Translations under genes and position numbers: made by a program
Notes under the pieces: model-generated
The model's input: only the letters and a program-made list of their open reading frames with translations
Told to the model about the DNA's origin: nothing
Database searches by the model: none
In this document: positions 8,996 to 18,300 of the stretch, piece by piece
How positions within the stretch are numbered: the stretch's first letter is position 1
Layout: each line of letters opens with the position of its first letter
Source: Companilactobacillus heilongjiangensis
Lineage (GTDB): Bacteria > Bacillota > Bacilli > Lactobacillales > Lactobacillaceae
DNA: 64,000 nt
Direction: 5' to 3'
Assembly (NCBI RefSeq): GCF_000831645.3
Contig: NZ_CP012559.1
Coordinates: forward strand, 1,922,001-1,986,000

Positions 8996-10440
8996 TGTCT
9001 TGTGTCGATAAATTTGTCGATCAAATTATTGCGTCCGATAACGATTATCAAGAACTCGACCGCACCTATTTGTACAATCGCATCTGTGCCCTAGTTGGCG
9101 ACGATAATCATCAAACAGACGATGATGTCAAAACAGCCCTAATTGAAACTGCTATTAAGAATGAAAAAATTGACGGTAGTCAAACATCAAAAGAAATACT
9201 CAACGACCAACTGATGGACTTCGTTACGCCATTGCCTTCAAAGGTCAACGATAAATTCTGGAACCTTTATCAAAAGAGTCCTGAAAGAGCTACAAATTAC
9301 TTCTATCAATTAAGTCAGACTAATGACTATATCAAAACTAAAGCTATCGCTAAAAATATTTCTTACACCGTCAAAACAAATTACGGAGATTTGGAAATTA
9401 CGATCAATCTTTCTAAACCTGAAAAAGACCCTAAGGCAATCGCTGCAGCTGGTAAACAAGTCCAAAATGGCTATCCTAAATGTCAGCTTTGCATGGAAAA
9501 TGAGGGTTATCTTGGTCGGTTAGGCTATCCAGCTAGAAGCAATCACCGTATCATTCGCTTTACTCTTGGCGGTCAAACTTGGGGCTTCCAATACTCCCCT
9601 TATGCATACTTCAGTGAGCACGCTATTTTTCTCAATCGCATTCACCAACCAATGATTATCAATCAGCATACTTTCAATAATTTACTCGAAATCATCCGTA
9701 TCTTCCCACAATATTTTGTCGGCAGTAACGCTGATTTACCAATTGTTGGCGGTTCAATGCTCAGTCACGATCACTATCAAGGTGGCCGTCATGACTTCCC
9801 AATGATGAAAGCTCCAATCGAACGAGAAATCGAGATTCCGGTTGATAATGTCAAAGCTGGTATCGTGAAGTGGCCCCTATCAACCATTCGTTTAACAAGT
9901 AGTGATCCTGAAAAATTGGTCAAAGCCGCAACTTTGATTCATGAAAATTGGATGAATTATACCGACGAATCTGTTGATGTTAGAGCTTATACGAACGAAA
10001 CTCGTCACCACACAGTCACACCGATTGCCTATCGCAAAGGTGTTGACTACGTCTTAGATATTGTTTTGCGTGACAATCAAACTTCAGCCAAATATCCCGA
10101 CGGAATTTTCCATCCTCATCAAGATGTACAACATATTAAGAAAGAAAATATCGGTCTAATCGAAGTCATGGGACGCGCTATTTTGCCCGCTCGTTTAAAG
10201 GATGAATTAAAAGAAGTCGAAAGATATCTTTTGAAACAACCAAACAAGATGACCGCATATCACAAAACTTGGGCTGATAAGTTAGCAACTAAATATGAAT
10301 TTACTGATGATAACGTTTCTGAAATTGTCGCTCAAGAGACTGGTTTAGTCTTTGGCAGAGTCCTCGAAGATGCTGGTGTCTTCAAGTGGAACGACCAAGG
10401 TCAAGCCGCATTTGATAAATTCATTGAAAGTCTCGAATAA
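8995..10440 (+). CDS. galT: UTP-hexose-1-phosphate / galactose-1-phosphate uridylyltransferase (class II)
   Basis: This enzyme exchanges uridylyl groups between UDP-glucose and galactose-1-phosphate in the Leloir pathway. At 481 residues it belongs to the long Firmicutes-type GalT2 family rather than the shorter E. coli type. The active-site region GGSMLSHDHYQGGRHDFPM contains the histidine pair. A CQLCMEN stretch near residue 162 may be a metal or structural site. The gene overlaps galK and galR by one base at TAATG on both sides, so the three genes form one translationally coupled unit. No galE or galM is present in this window; UDP-glucose could be supplied by GalU encoded at 27.4-28.3 kb. 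Confidence 0.95.
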   Translation: MSCVDKFVDQIIASDNDYQELDRTYLYNRICALVGDDNHQTDDDVKTALIETAIKNEKIDGSQTSKEILNDQLMDFVTPLPSKVNDKFWNLYQKSPERATNYFYQLSQTNDYIKTKAIAKNISYTVKTNYGDLEITINLSKPEKDPKAIAAAGKQVQNGYPKCQLCMENEGYLGRLGYPARSNHRIIRFTLGGQTWGFQYSPYAYFSEHAIFLNRIHQPMIINQHTFNNLLEIIRIFPQYFVGSNADLPIVGGSMLSHDHYQGGRHDFPMMKAPIEREIEIPVDNVKAGIVKWPLSTIRLTSSDPEKLVKAATLIHENWMNYTDESVDVRAYTNETRHHTVTPIAYRKGVDYVLDIVLRDNQTSAKYPDGIFHPHQDVQHIKKENIGLIEVMGRAILPARLKDELKEVERYLLKQPNKMTAYHKTWADKLATKYEFTDDNVSEIVAQETGLVFGRVLEDAGVFKWNDQGQAAFDKFIESLE

Positions 10441-11429
10441 TGGCGACTTTACGGGATATTGCCAAAAGAGCTAACGTTTCACCAGCAACCGTTTCTCGAG
10501 TTTTAAATAACGACTTAACGCTCTCCGTCACCGACCAAACTAGAACTAATATTCTAAAAATTGCGACCGAAATGAACTATCGCAAAGCCAATCGCCGCAA
10601 CACCCGTTTTCAAAAACATATCGCCCTGGTGCAATGGTATTCGGAATCTAAGGAACAAGACGATCTCTATTACATGGCCGTTCGTGAAGGTATCGAACAA
10701 CAAGCTCCAACCTATGGCTTTGAAGTGAGTCGAATTTTCCACAATGATTTATCTGAAATCCCCGCCGATATTGACGGTATCATTGCCATCGGAAAGTACA
10801 GTCAAGAACAAGTCGACCAAATGATGCAAATTAGTCACAATCTAGTCTTCATCGATGACGACCAATTTCCACAAGGCTTCGATACTGTTATCACTGACTT
10901 CAAGTACAGCACCAAGCAAGTTGTGGATTACTTCGTTGACCAAAACATTAAAGACATTGGCCTTATCTACGGCGAGGAAACATCGACCGACAATCTACGG
11001 ACCATTCCCGACTTGCGCTACAACAATTTCAAGGATGCCATGATCAGTCACGATATCTTTCGCCTTGACTTGTGTTTCAAAGGTGACTTTACCAAAGGTG
11101 CCGGCTATAAACAGATGAGAAAGGCTATCCAAACCTTGGATGACCTACCACACGCTTTCTTCGTCACAAATGACCCAATGGCAGCTGGCGCATTAAAAGC
11201 TTTACAAGAAGCTAACATTGCCATTCCTGACCGTGTCAGTATTTTCAGTTTCAACAACACGACATTAGCCAGTTACGTCAACCCAGAGCTCACTTCAGTC
11301 GATGTAGCAACAGTTCAAATGGGTGGAGCCGCCGTCGATTTGATGCAGGATATTTTGACCAATCCCAGACACGTTGCTAAAAGAATGGAGCTGGCAACTA
11401 AGCTAGTCTTTCGCCAAAGTACACTTTAA
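10440..11429 (+). CDS. galR: LacI-family repressor, probable galactose operon regulator
   Basis: This 329-residue regulator has an N-terminal LacI helix-turn-helix (LRDIAKRANVSPATVSRVLNND, residues about 3-25) followed by a periplasmic-binding-protein-like effector domain, with the typical SIFSFNNTTLASYVNPELTSV near the end. It is the last gene of galKTR and starts within the galT stop, so it is probably autoregulated through the operator-like site at 7744-7772. The role as GalR is inferred from context; the effector is presumably galactose or a derivative. Confidence 0.9.
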   Translation: MATLRDIAKRANVSPATVSRVLNNDLTLSVTDQTRTNILKIATEMNYRKANRRNTRFQKHIALVQWYSESKEQDDLYYMAVREGIEQQAPTYGFEVSRIFHNDLSEIPADIDGIIAIGKYSQEQVDQMMQISHNLVFIDDDQFPQGFDTVITDFKYSTKQVVDYFVDQNIKDIGLIYGEETSTDNLRTIPDLRYNNFKDAMISHDIFRLDLCFKGDFTKGAGYKQMRKAIQTLDDLPHAFFVTNDPMAAGALKALQEANIAIPDRVSIFSFNNTTLASYVNPELTSVDVATVQMGGAAVDLMQDILTNPRHVAKRMELATKLVFRQSTL

Positions 11430-11458
11430 TTGCGACCGCCCGACACCCCCTATATAAT
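11430..11458 (+). promoter_or_regulatory. Promoter of the SHOCT protein gene
   Basis: TTGCGA (11430-11435) and TATAAT (11453-11458) with exactly 17 bp between them precede the AAGGAG at 11475. The promoter starts right at the galR stop. Confidence 0.65.
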
Positions 11459-11489
11459 GTAGTCAAAACCATTTAAGGAGATGGACATT

Positions 11490-11726
11490 ATGATGGGATT
11501 TGGAAATTGTCATGCCGGTTTCGGTGGTATGGGGTTTATGGGCGGTGGATTCTGGTTATACGGAATTATTATTTTACTTGCCATTATCCTAGTCGTTTAT
11601 TTAATTAATAATAATCACAATAATCGTAATAAAGTTAGTGCCTTAGAAGTTTTAAATCAGGAATACGCTAAAGGCAATGTTTCTGATGATGATTATAAGA
11701 AACGTAAAGAAAATCTAAACAGTTAA
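11490..11726 (+). CDS. Small membrane protein with SHOCT domain
   Basis: This 78-residue protein has a glycine/methionine-rich N terminus, one hydrophobic segment (about residues 22-42, YGIIILLAIILVVYLI) and a C-terminal SHOCT motif (VLNQEYAKGNVSDDDYKKRKENL). SHOCT modules are short oligomerisation or membrane-associated tails of unknown function. The second ATG at 11490 is preferred because AAGGAG (11475-11480) is 9 bp upstream; the ATG at 11481 would touch the ribosome site. It has its own promoter and is followed at once by repeat copy 3. Confidence 0.8.
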   Translation: MMGFGNCHAGFGGMGFMGGGFWLYGIIILLAIILVVYLINNNHNNRNKVSALEVLNQEYAKGNVSDDDYKKRKENLNS

Positions 11727-11732
11727 GGATTC

Positions 11733-11910
11733 CCGCCTCCGGTTGCCAGAAAATTTCTTCAGCTATGAGGACCGGCGCGAGCCAAGGTCTCGCGCCTCGA
11801 TTTGAATCCTTGCCAAAGTTCGGCAAGTATCCAAACTCGCCCTGTGGTGTAATGGCTAAAGCCATAACGCCACCTCCATAGCGGATAAAATTTCTGGCAA
11901 CCTCCGGCTA
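11733..11910 (-). repeat. Cloverleaf repeat copy 3 (type II, minus orientation)
   Basis: CTCCGGTTGCCAGAAA pairs with TTTCTGGCAACCTCCGG. It begins 7 bp after the SHOCT stop. A 206-bp AT-rich spacer then leads to a remnant of a plus-orientation copy at 12117. The spacer holds a 17-bp hairpin-like repeat of TGAGTTATATCAC/GTGATATAACTCA that may act as a terminator. Confidence 0.88.
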
Positions 11911-11971
11911 GTTTAACTGGTATTTTCTTGGTTAACTTGATAATAATAATTAGAATATAAATAAAATATGA

Positions 11972-12024
11972 AATGAGTTATATCACTTTTGATTGGTTCA
12001 ACTGTGATATAACTCATTTTTTTG
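11972..12024. terminator. Terminator-like inverted repeat in spacer
   Basis: ATGAGTTATATCAC and GTGATATAACTCAT are complementary around a 15-nt loop and are followed by seven T residues, fitting an intrinsic terminator reading rightwards for the SHOCT gene transcript. Confidence 0.65.
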
Positions 12025-12116
12025 TAAAAATAACAAATTACAAATATTTCATAATATAGAATTACCGGAATATAAATACACTTGAGTATTCTTAAATTCA
12101 ATTGATAGAAATTAAT

Positions 12117-12140
12117 TAGTCGGAAGGTTTGAGAAAAACA
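12117..12140 (+). repeat. Remnant of a type I cloverleaf repeat (left end only)
   Basis: TTAGTCGGAAGGTTTGAGAA matches the first ~20 bases of type I copies (TTAGTCGGAAGAGCTGAGAA), and then the similarity stops. The preceding CAATTGATA...ATTAATTAGTCGG also matches the sequence before the truncated copy at 35483. It sits where the right partner of copy 3 should be, so the pair was probably truncated. Confidence 0.6.
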
Positions 12141-12173
12141 ATGTTATGATAGTCTCCATTGGAGGAATTTATT

Positions 12174-12530
12174 ATGGTTTGGTTATGGACACATTTAATT
12201 ACTTGGCTTGTTATGGCCGTGATGATTTTATTGGTATTATTTACAAATTCGAATACAAAGATTTATGAAATGATTACTCGTGTCGGCTACATTGTTATAA
12301 TCGCTACTGGTATTAAGTTGGGATTGCATGCTTGGTCAGTCGAACCTACGTTGTTGATTGTTAAAGTTATTATTGCTTTGATTTTCATCGGCTTGGTTGA
12401 AATTGCTTTTGCTCGTAAGGAACAAAAGACGCTCAATAAAACTTTAGTTTGGGCTGTGATTGTTTTCTGTATCGTTACTGCCTTGATTGGCTTTGCTTTA
12501 GCCGGTTGGTATCCATTCGTTAAACATTAA
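12174..12530 (+). CDS. YisL-like (DUF1516) membrane protein
   Basis: This 118-residue integral membrane protein has four hydrophobic segments (about 5-25, 38-58, 65-83 and 93-112), matching the UPF0344/YisL family of Firmicutes. No biochemical role is known for the family. The ATG at 12174 follows GGAGG (12161-12165) by 8 bp. The gene is monocistronic between a repeat remnant and a strong terminator. Confidence 0.8.
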   Translation: MVWLWTHLITWLVMAVMILLVLFTNSNTKIYEMITRVGYIVIIATGIKLGLHAWSVEPTLLIVKVIIALIFIGLVEIAFARKEQKTLNKTLVWAVIVFCIVTALIGFALAGWYPFVKH

Positions 12531-12532
12531 AA

Positions 12533-12588
12533 AAAGTATCTTCGAGAGTAATCAATCTATCGTGATTGCTCTGAAGATACTTTTTTTA
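12533..12588 (+). terminator. Terminator of the YisL-like gene
   Basis: AAAGTATCTTC and GAAGATACTTT, with a second stem GAGAGTAATCA/TGATTGCTC inside, are followed by a T-run directly after the stop codon. Confidence 0.85.
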
Positions 12589-12657
12589 TTTCAAGAATAT
12601 TCTACCTTTAGTTAACTCATATTTAGTCATCTAATACCTAACATATTTCAGATCAAT

Positions 12658-12832
12658 AGCTACCGGATTACAGTGATGAAGACCTGCTGTGCAAGTGGAG
12701 TTAGGACTTTAGTCCTTACTCCACCGACGTATTTTGAAATTCGCGTACTTTGCGAAGTTCAAAATCGAGGCGCGAGACCTTGGCTCGCACCGGTCGCATA
12801 GCGGGCTTCATCACTGTAATCCGGTGGCGGCA
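12658..12832 (+). repeat. Cloverleaf repeat copy 4 (type II, plus orientation, unpaired)
   Basis: The outer stem CCGGATTACAGTGATGAAG returns before GGTGGCGGCA. Hairpin 1 is GTGGAGTTAGGAC/GTCCTTACTCCAC with a T-T mismatch. No opposite copy is seen within 300 bp. It ends 9 bp from the stop codon of the DUF915 hydrolase gene. Confidence 0.88.
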
Positions 12833-12841
12833 ATTCTCAAC

Positions 12842-13693
12842 TTATTTTTTCCACAAGAAATTGATTAAAAGTTTATCAACCTGTTTATTTTCATGTAATT
12901 TACTGTGTTGTCCCATCTTGCCTTTAATTTTCTTCTCTTTATAAGATTTAGCACGTCCAGAAACTAGATACTTCAAGGATTTAGACGATGCATTGCTAAC
13001 TCGACCATCAGAATTGGTGCCATCTTCAATATCCCCATAAATGTTCAAAACCTGTGCATTAGTTGGATAATTTTTTCGTGATTTCAACAGTTGCTTATAA
13101 GACTTATCCATCTTGTCAGGCTTGCCATTTTTAGCTAATTTCATTTTATTAGGCTTGTCGTCCATCCCTAAAATACCGTTAAAATGGCCCGCAATATCAA
13201 CAACTTTATTAACTTTTGGCAGCCCTTTTTTGCCAGCATTTTCCATAATGTAATAGTTGATAGCCATGTTCCCCATCGAATGCCCGACCAAATTAACACT
13301 CTTAAACTTATACTCCTCCTGCAAAAGTTCGATCACATTCTTCGCCCATTTACCAGCCGTATAATAATCAGTCATTTTATTATTATCAAAATTCACTTCA
13401 ACAAGCGGATTCTTAGCATTCTTCGGAATCGATCCAATCAACTTCGCATAACCATTCGGACTAACATTGACCCGCACAATTTTTCTAGTCACACCAGCAT
13501 CCTTAATCGCTTCAGTCATCTGCGTTTCAGCGTTAAAACTACTGCCATACCCATGGAAAAATAAAGTCGGTGTCGAACTCTCAACATATTTCCCAGCATG
13601 AACAGCCTGAGTATGCCGACTGAAACCAAAGAACCCACCAATCAAAATTAAAATCGCCAGTACAGTTGAAAGAATCAATCTTTTTTTACCCAT
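12842..13693 (-). CDS. DUF915 alpha/beta hydrolase, membrane-anchored or secreted
   Basis: This 283-residue protein starts with a basic stretch and hydrophobic segment (MGKKRLILSTVLAILILIGG), a signal peptide or signal anchor. The DUF915 hydrolase fold follows, with FHGYGSSFNAE near the start and the nucleophile elbow GHSMGN; a late QHSKLHEN supplies the histidine region. Family members are cell-surface lipase-like or cutinase-like proteins of unproven substrate. The ATG at 13693 follows AGAGG; the longer frame is rejected for lack of a ribosome site. A paralogue lies at 56591-57487. Confidence 0.82.
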   Translation of the reverse strand: MGKKRLILSTVLAILILIGGFFGFSRHTQAVHAGKYVESSTPTLFFHGYGSSFNAETQMTEAIKDAGVTRKIVRVNVSPNGYAKLIGSIPKNAKNPLVEVNFDNNKMTDYYTAGKWAKNVIELLQEEYKFKSVNLVGHSMGNMAINYYIMENAGKKGLPKVNKVVDIAGHFNGILGMDDKPNKMKLAKNGKPDKMDKSYKQLLKSRKNYPTNAQVLNIYGDIEDGTNSDGRVSNASSKSLKYLVSGRAKSYKEKKIKGKMGQHSKLHENKQVDKLLINFLWKK

Positions 13694-13837
13694 AATATTA
13701 ACCTCTAAAGTTTCCACATCTGTTTTAATATAGTTTTTATTAATCAATCTATAAACGAATATACAGACTAATCATATCTTTTATAAATGGTATGGAAAAT
13801 TATTAGAATGAATGTGCCATCTAAACAACAGTGAATT

Positions 13838-14009
13838 TAGTCTCAGGATTACAGTGATGGAGACTGCTGTGCAAGTGGAGTTAGGACTTTAGTCCTTACT
13901 CCACCGACAAATTTGAGATTTGCGGTCTATGCAAAGCTCAAATTTGAGGCGCGAGACCTTGGCTCGCACCGGTCGCATAGCGTCGGAATCACTGTAATCC
14001 TGAGACGGC
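13838..14009 (+). repeat. Cloverleaf repeat copy 5 (mixed type, plus orientation, unpaired)
   Basis: TAGTCTCAGGATTACAGTGA pairs with TCACTGTAATCCTGAGAC. The ends resemble type I (TAGTC...GAGACGG) while the stem resembles copy 4 of type II. Hairpin 2 is a distinct variant, CAAATTTGAG/CTCAAATTTG. It lies upstream of the ilvE promoter. Confidence 0.88.
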
Positions 14010-14102
14010 CTATTCAATACACCCCTATTGTATAGATAGAAAACAAGCAATCCTAAGAAAAACCCTTACATTAGAAAAAATTAGATTAATTCCAATTTAT
14101 CA

Positions 14103-14131
14103 TTGACACTTACCAGCTCATTAATTATGAT
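14103..14131 (+). promoter_or_regulatory. ilvE promoter
   Basis: TTGACA (14103-14108) and TATGAT (14126-14131), 17 bp apart, form a near-consensus promoter. Just downstream AATCTAATA (14133-14141) and TATTAGATT (14172-14180) form an inverted repeat around an AATTTTTC stretch. This could be a CodY-type or other operator, though that is speculative. Confidence 0.7.
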
Positions 14132-14205
14132 AAATCTAATAAATTTAATTTTTCTTTAATATACTTTAATATATTAGATTAGATTTAACAAAGGAGATAT
14201 AAAAC

Positions 14206-15237
14206 ATGGCAAAAGCAGATGCAACAAAAATTGATTGGAACAATTTAGGTTTCAATTATATGGATTTACCTTACCGTTTCACTGCCCATTGGAAAGACGG
14301 CGAATGGCAAGATGCTGGATTAACAGAAGATAGCACCCTTCACATCAGCGAGGCTTCACCGGTATTGCACTACGGACAAGCAGCTTTTGAAGGTATGAAA
14401 GCTTATCGTACTCCGGACAACAAGATTCAATTATTCCGTCCAGATCGTAATGCTAAACGTATGAAGGACTCATGTGAACGACTATTGATGCCTGTTTTCC
14501 CAGAAGACAAATTCGTTGAAGCTGTAAAATCAGTTGTTAAAGCAAATGCTGATTTTGTGCCTCCATACGGTAATGGAGCTACACTTTACCTTCGTCCATT
14601 AATTATCGGTACTGGTGAACAAATTGGTGTCCACGCTGCTCCAGAATATATCTTTACTGTTTTTGCCATGCCAGTTGGTAACTACTTCAAGGGTGGTCTA
14701 ACACCAGTTAACTTCACTACTTCTCAATACGACCGTGCCGCTCACAAAGGTACTGGTCAAAGTAAAGTCGGTGGTAACTACGCTGCCAGTCTTTACCCTG
14801 GTGCCCAAGCACACGATAATGGCTTTGCGGATTGTGTTTACCTAGATCCAATCGAACACAAGAAGATTGAGGAAGTCGGTTCAGCTAACTTCTTTGGTAT
14901 CACCAAAGACAATACTTTCGTAACACCAAAATCACCTTCAATTCTTCCAAGTATTACCAAGTACTCACTACTTTGGTTGGCTAAGAATCGTTTGGGACTT
15001 GGCGCTGAAGAAGGCGACGTCTACATCGACCAACTAGACCGTTTCAAGGAAGCTGGAGCCTGTGGTACTGCTGCTGTTATCTCACCTATTGGTGGTTTGG
15101 AACACGACGGCGACTTACACGTCTTCTACAGTGAAACAGAAGTTGGACCTGTTACAAAGAAACTTTACGATACATTGACAGGTATCCAATTCGGTACAGT
15201 TGAAGCTCCTGAAGGCTGGATTCAAGTCGTAGAATAA
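14206..15237 (+). CDS. ilvE: Branched-chain amino acid aminotransferase
   Basis: This PLP-dependent class IV aminotransferase interconverts leucine, isoleucine and valine with their 2-oxo acids. The 343-residue protein has the long-form (BCAT1-like) layout, with LHYGQAAFEGMKAYR, the PLP lysine in GTGQSKVGGNYAAS and the cofactor-binding EVGSANFFG. The ATG follows AAAGGAG by 9 bp. It is a single-gene unit with a consensus promoter and a downstream terminator. In lactic acid bacteria this enzyme mainly serves amino-acid catabolism. Confidence 0.95.
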   Translation: MAKADATKIDWNNLGFNYMDLPYRFTAHWKDGEWQDAGLTEDSTLHISEASPVLHYGQAAFEGMKAYRTPDNKIQLFRPDRNAKRMKDSCERLLMPVFPEDKFVEAVKSVVKANADFVPPYGNGATLYLRPLIIGTGEQIGVHAAPEYIFTVFAMPVGNYFKGGLTPVNFTTSQYDRAAHKGTGQSKVGGNYAASLYPGAQAHDNGFADCVYLDPIEHKKIEEVGSANFFGITKDNTFVTPKSPSILPSITKYSLLWLAKNRLGLGAEEGDVYIDQLDRFKEAGACGTAAVISPIGGLEHDGDLHVFYSETEVGPVTKKLYDTLTGIQFGTVEAPEGWIQVVE

Positions 15238-15288
15238 ACTTCTACTCCGATTAACCTTAATTGATGTTTCACATAAAAAATCAAAATA

Positions 15289-15338
15289 AAAAGATGAAAT
15301 TCTTAGTCTTAATTGACTTCGATTTCATCTTTTTTTTC
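15289..15338. terminator. Terminator between ilvE and the lectin/WxL gene
   Basis: AAAGATGAAAT and ATTTCATCTTT form the stem, with an A-run before and a T-run after, so it can serve both convergent genes. Confidence 0.8.
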
Positions 15339-15395
15339 GTACTTTTATTCTAGGAGACAAAATTGATGGAATTGAAAAAAACAATAACAAATAGC

Positions 15396-18300
15396 CTATA
15401 AACTATTGGTTAAATTCCATTCAATTTCGCCTTTATACAATCCTGCAACGTTACTGGAATTCAAATCCAATAAAACACCTTGGTTGTCATTCCAATCGTC
15501 GCCAATATGAGTTGTTTCAATATCGCTTTTATCTGAACTGCTTTGAATGAGCGTCTCTTTACCTAAATCATAAGTTTTATTATCCTCTGGCGAAATGAAA
15601 ATCATATTGCCATCGAGTGTCTCTTCATCAGCTTGTCCAGCGTCCTTCACCATCTTGCCGGCTTTAGCAGTTAAAGTCCATCCCGTCATAACGCTCTTAA
15701 CTGACAGATTCCACTTGCCATTGCGTTGAACGATATCAGGAATTCGGCTGGCTCTGACTGTCTTGAAACTATAATCGCCACTTTCCAATGAAGCAGTTTT
15801 ATCAAGTACGATCACGTTATAATTTACCGGCTTCGATGTACGCCCATATGGATCCGAGTAATAGATTGAAACTGGGTAGCCTTCTTTGGAACCATTATCC
15901 ATTCCATTAGCAGCAGGGTCGATGGTAAAGTCCTGACTAACCGGTGTGGCAACTGATGTATCGCCGTCATAACTTCTAATCGTCTTGTTGCCGTTAGCGT
16001 TCACGTACCATGTCAACTTACCAGGAGTCACTTGGTAGTCCCCTGGATAGCCAATATTGGCCGTTAAATTAATCGGTTCACCTTGAACAAAATTATAATC
16101 CGTTGTATCAGCTGTTAAAGTTGGCGTAATGTCGGGTACATTGACAATGACATCTTTGGACTGAGATTTATGTCCTTGTTCATCGATAACACTGATTGTT
16201 ACAGTATTCTTACCTACTTTTAGCCCCGTGTTACCTTGGTAGTCGTCAATTGAGGTAGATTCATCTTTATCATAAGCATATGGCTTCAAGCTAATCTTAT
16301 AATTACCATCGTTGTCTTGGTTCTCAACTACTTTCTTTTGAGGATCTTCGCCATCATTAGTAATTGTGTACGAGATTTCCGACTGACCATTTTCAGGAAC
16401 AGTTGAACTGCCATCGGAATGCAAGTACGTTCCTTTAAGTTCCACAGGTTCATTGTCATTGACCGTTAATTCAGACTTTTCCGGAGTAATGACAACAGAC
16501 TTATTCGTTACCTTAATGTGATATTCCAAAACATTTGAGGCTAAAGTTTCTTTGCCATTAGCACCCTCGTAATTATCATCAATTACCTGAACTTTAATCG
16601 TGTGATCACCAACATCCAATTGACCCGATTTAGTACCCGTTTCAAGGTCTTTAATTGTAAAGTCAGCTCCAGCAGTGCTGTCTTGACTCATAATCGTTGG
16701 ATTATTATCAATTGTGTAATTAATATACATGTCATTTTTATCTACAGTTTCTTCATGTTCAAAGCTGATAGTACCCGTTAAATCAAACATATTGCCTAAT
16801 TGAACTTCAGTCGGATCTGCCATATCAGTCGTGATATGTAACGTATTCGAAGGTTTAACAATATCGAATGAATCTGGTTGAATATTAACCTTGTAGTTCT
16901 TACCTTCAAAAGTATTCAAAGTTGATGGTACAGTCAATTTAGTGGTTCCATCAGGCAGGCTATCAGCGGTTGCATTCAGCTCAATACGTGCTGTTTCCCA
17001 ATAGGTATTGCCTTCAGTCTTATCACCAAGAGTATCAATATCACAAGTCAGAACACCCTTGTCATCTAAACTATCTTTACCAATATTAGTCTCCATTTTT
17101 TGTACATTACCTTTATCATCGGGCTTACTAATATAGTAGATTTTACCAATATTATTGTCCGCATCAGGTGTCACAGTTACGTTATCGGGAACTTTAACGG
17201 TTGCTTTCATCCCATTTGTAGCTTCTTCACCACTTAGATAATGCAACATGTAGTTTAAAGTCAAATCATCATTAGGATGGACGGTCGTGGCTGTAACCAT
17301 TGATTTTGCTTGGTCATCCATTAGTTGAGGATTTTGACCAGATTCCGAAGTGACATCAGTATCATCTTTTGTCTTAATCTTCGTATTATTAGTTTTATCA
17401 ACCGTATAGGCATTGGCATCAGCATTTACTAAGGATGGCATTGATTCAAAAACAATCGCATTAGTAATATCAGCATCTGGACCAGTTGAGCCTGTGAATC
17501 CATATCTCAACTTATTGCTGCCGTTTAATTGAAATTCATCCAAATTAATATCTGCTGTAGCGTCAACTAGAGGAAAGCGTGCCGTTCCATCAACGTTTTT
17601 ATCTCTAAACTTATAGTGTATTTGTGCATGCTTGCCATCACCATCTGGAGTATATTCAATCGTCATATGATTCCAAGCATCCTGATAAGTATTATTGCTA
17701 TTTTTACCATATGAAAAATCGATACCGGCACCATTATATCTATTATCTGATCCTAAATGATGGTACATTCCCATAATCGAGTTTCCAAATAAAAAACTAC
17801 CAAAGTTTGAGCTGAGTTGCTTATAAGTACCTGCTTCCGCAGGATAATTCCATGCAATATGTGGTCTCTTTAAATAATAATTGTCTCCTGAGTAAGGCAT
17901 AGTATCAAAAGAATTTTCACGACCATTTAACAAAGAATCATCAGTATCGTCTTCTTTCCAATCGTGATTTTGATTCATATTTGCATAAGTATCAAACTCC
18001 AAAGCAAAGCTCTTTTGAATGGCCTGGCTTTGAATGGTATTCTTTCCAGTTAATCCCGTCGAAGTGGTAGAATCCAGTCCCCAGACACCTAATGACTGTC
18101 CGTGATTTATTTCTCCTTTAGAATTTTTCGAAATAGCACCTAGACCATTATCATCATTTTGTAAAACAAAAGCCATTCCGTCTGGAATACCAACAGGTAA
18201 AAGAATAGTACCAAAGTACATCCACATAGTTATAGTCTGTTTTTTATCAACATTTAAATAATTCTTACCATTGCCACCAATATCGGCAGCATTACTATCA

